DNA from: Thamnaconus septentrionalis
Taxonomy: Eukaryota > Chordata > Actinopteri > Tetraodontiformes > Monacanthidae
Assembly: GCA_009823395.1 (NCBI GenBank)
Contig: CM020518.1
Coordinates: forward strand, 15,578,501-15,642,500
Direction: 5' to 3'
Length of the DNA stretch: 64,000 nt
Part shown: positions 61,426 through 64,000 of the stretch, one piece after another
Numbering within the stretch: position 1 is the stretch's first letter
Layout: the number at the start of each line of letters is the position of its first letter
The notes under the pieces: model-generated
The model's database searches: none
What the model saw: only the letters and a program-made list of their open reading frames with translations
What the model was told of the DNA's origin: nothing
Program-made: the position numbers and the translations under genes

Positions 61426-62918
61426 CTTGAGTTTCTGCTTCTTCTAGTTTGTTTTTTTAGTAGTTCCCCTTTTTCTGTGGATTATTGCCTTCCTTGTCTG
61501 AGTGTTTTGCACTTCCTGTGTCTATGCTTCACCCCACCTTGTTGATTATCCTCATCAGTCTCACTTGACCCCGTCAACTTCAATTTTTTTTCCTTTTCCT
61601 GGCATCTCCTTTCATCCCTCTTTCTGTTTTGACTGAACACCATGAGCCCCTGATGGCTTAAGTATTAACATCTTGTTTAGTTTTCCTTCTGTCTTTTCAA
61701 GATTTTGGCTTCTCTCTTGAATCTAATCCCCAAAAGAGCCAAGAGTTGGCCAACTGCTTTCTCCATGTGGAGAAGCCTAATTTGCTGAGATGCACGTTGA
61801 TGTGCGCAGCACTCAGGTGATGCAAGTGTCAGAGACTGGCACTACCATGCTGGACTTTTCTGCATGTGTTCAACCCATTCAATAGAACACAAAGACACTG
61901 TTTTCAGTGCTTAAACTGATAACCTTGGTTTATTTTTAGAGTTTGCTGCTTTTCAAAATGGAGTTCAGTGATTGGTTCACTTGCTGAAGATGATTGGCAC
62001 CACTTGAAAACTTGAAACCCCAGGTGACAACAGTTGTACTGTTCTGCAACTACAAACTATACCTCAAAAATGTATTGTGCTGCAGCAACTGGCTTCTGAT
62101 GTCAACACTCCTGTGGCCTTTTGCTGAAAGTTGGGTTTCAAAGTTCAAGGAGTTGGACACCATCTTTGTCAGCGCCTCGTCTCAATCTTTGTTTTTGGGA
62201 GTTCAGGCCTGCTTATGTTATGTTTTTTAACTTTAAGCTCTGTGAAGACATGAACTGTGCCAATTTTTTAGGAAAGCTTTTTTATTGTTTTATTCTGAAA
62301 TAAAAACAAACAAAATAAGTTTTATTTTAAGTTTGACCAAAAGTTCAGCATTTTATGCAACCTCAGCGAAGCAACAGTGACGAGAGGTGACACGTAATGA
62401 TTTAGATTTAAAGAGATTTTTATTGGTGGCAAGCAAAAATGATCAGTGACACACATCCAAGACTCAGAGGCTGTCTGTCCTCAGTCTTGTCTTCCACACT
62501 CGCAACAATTTAATAATCTATCTTATGACAAACTTTCATCAGAAAAAAACACACACAGGAGGAGGCGCCTCCACCAGGCGTAACTCCTTTATGTTGAGTT
62601 AGTTTGCATTTCCCGACAACATTGACAATGCAACATTATACACAGGCGTGATAACTATAGAGAAGGCACAGTGGTGAGAGCAATCAAATATCAAAAAGCA
62701 AGGACCTCACATCTAACCATATTATTGAAGAAAATTGTTTCAAAGAGTTTTAATTAAGTGTGATTACATTTTATTTTGCAAATACAGATCATCTCCCCCC
62801 ACACCCCAGAGCATCCCCTTAATATCTCAACGTCCTTATTCTCTCAAAAGGCTATTTTCTGAATGGTTGATGCTGGTCAGGTGGTGATTTTTTTTTTAAT
62901 CACTTCATATGTTGTGTT
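61426..62918. other. spacer and 3' flank of GTPase copy C
   Basis: 61605-61830 is homologous to 54410-54640, and 62095-62620 to 58740-59260 (see those entries). The rest is unique AT-rich DNA. No separate gene is called. Confidence 0.6.
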
Positions 62919-64000
62919 TCATTTCCCCCCCCAAAAATATCTGAAAGCTGCCTTCATCCCTTTAGCTTGATCCGTGCGTTTTCTAATGTCTTCCATTTTC
63001 TTTGCCTTTCCAAAGTCTCCTTTTTCCCTCATTTTGTCAATCAGGAAATCCAAGTGGACCCGTGTTGACACTGAATTCTGATTCAGTGCAGTCTTATCCA
63101 GGTTCAGGACATGAACATAGGCCTCTTCCAGGAACTGATTTTTTTCTTTCTGATATTGCTGCACTTTCTTCTTAAGTTCGTCCAGAAGATTTGACTTTTC
63201 ATGTTTTTCTTCCAGGTTCATGTCATGTTTTTCTTTTACTTGCTGTAAAGTCATCTTAACTTTTCTAGTCTTGCTCTCATAGACCCATTCTTCTTTCACA
63301 TGTCTTGACACATGACACTTTCCTGAACAGGAGGTGCAGTGACCATCCTTCATAACCTCACAGCTTGATGGTGAATTGGCATGTGTGCACCCTGGGTAGT
63401 GGCAGTTCTCCTGACAGACAGAACAGGTCAGAGCTCCATCATAAAACATACCAAAAAACCACTTGCCACCTTTAATGGTTTTTCTGACTTTGTAGGGCTC
63501 ATCAACTTCTATGTTGAAGTCTTTATTTCGCTCAATCTCTTCCTTATGTTTTTCCACAGCTTCCTCAGTCTGTTTGATTTCTCTGCTTCATCTCTGTCCA
63601 TGTGATTCTCTCTTTCAGGTTTTGGATGCATGCTGTCAATCTAACACGTGTATCCAACACCTCAACAGTTTTTGCACATTCTGAGGTGTCCTCTTGTCTA
63701 CAAACTCTCTGAACTGGATCATTTCACTTATTGTCATGTCCCATGTAGCTTTCATATACTAGCGTTAGTCTTCTTTGTTCTCTGAAGGTGCTGACGGTTA
63801 TTGAACAAAAATGAACAGGCTCATTATCTTCATCTTTGGCTAACTTAACGTTTGCATCCTCCAGAGCTTTTAGAACATTTTCTGGGGTAAACCATCAGAG
63901 TGTGTGAGGAGCGACAATGTTTTCTCCATGTCTTTTCCAAACAGAGACATCACAGAATCAAAGATGTACCTCAGTCGGTCACTCACTCGGTTCTCACTGG
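62919..64000 (-). pseudogene. GTPase array copy C: Cys-rich module and helical tail (runs off the window)
   Basis: An intact frame (63557-62919) covers the Cys/His cluster (about 63430-63295), with the same spacing as copy B (TCSVCQENCHYPGC, then CTSCSGKCH), and the helical tail ending FRYFWGGK. From 63560 to 64000 homology to copies A and B continues up to the end of the G domain (SENRVSDRLRYIFDS) but with several one- or two-base deletions, giving a premature stop. The G domain proper lies beyond 64000. Either this is a pseudogene or the end of the sequence has uncorrected indels. Confidence 0.65.

Overview
The window is vertebrate nuclear DNA, almost certainly from a teleost fish. It has GT-AG introns (one only 84 bp long), very long AT, CA, GA and GATA microsatellites, Tc1- and hAT-type MITEs, solo LTRs, and fish-like versions of vertebrate genes. 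All recognised genes lie on the minus strand. I rebuilt the gene models by hand from splice sites, reading phase and recalled family sequence. No alignment was run.

Layout: (1) 604-6302 holds seven exons of the interleukin-7 receptor alpha gene (il7r), from signal peptide through the WSXWS motif and membrane segment to box 1; the rest of the cytoplasmic tail lies left of the window. (2) About 6.3-16.3 kb is intergenic, with microsatellites, tRNA-like SINE copies and a solo LTR. (3) 16365-43699 is a complete unconventional myosin Vb gene (myo5b): 40 coding exons, 5529 coding bases, 1842 residues, every intron phase consistent. (4) 47645-52738 is a complete cfap53 (ccdc11) gene: 8 coding exons, 508 residues, including a 22-codon first exon with a near-consensus RFX X-box just upstream. 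MYO5B and CFAP53 are also neighbours in the same orientation in human, so this is conserved synteny. il7r next to myo5b is not the human arrangement.

(5) From about 54.4 kb to the right edge is a tandem array of three related copies of a putative GTPase gene I cannot name. Copy A has the fullest structure: a small beta-grasp-like N-terminal domain, a Ser/Pro-rich linker, an AIG1/septin-like G domain and a helical C-terminus. Its first coding exon exists in two tandem versions with the same length and splice phase. Copies B and C carry a cysteine/histidine cluster (two CxxCxxxCH units) that copy A lacks. Each copy has at least one coding break, mostly just after the G domain. A 557-bp solo LTR with a 5-bp target duplication sits about 30 bp from the point where copy B loses homology to copy A.

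How the genes relate: il7r is a lymphoid cytokine receptor, myo5b an actin motor for recycling-endosome traffic, and cfap53 a motile-cilium protein. They are neighbours with no shared pathway evident from the sequence. The GTPase array is the least understood part and the best candidate for something undescribed.
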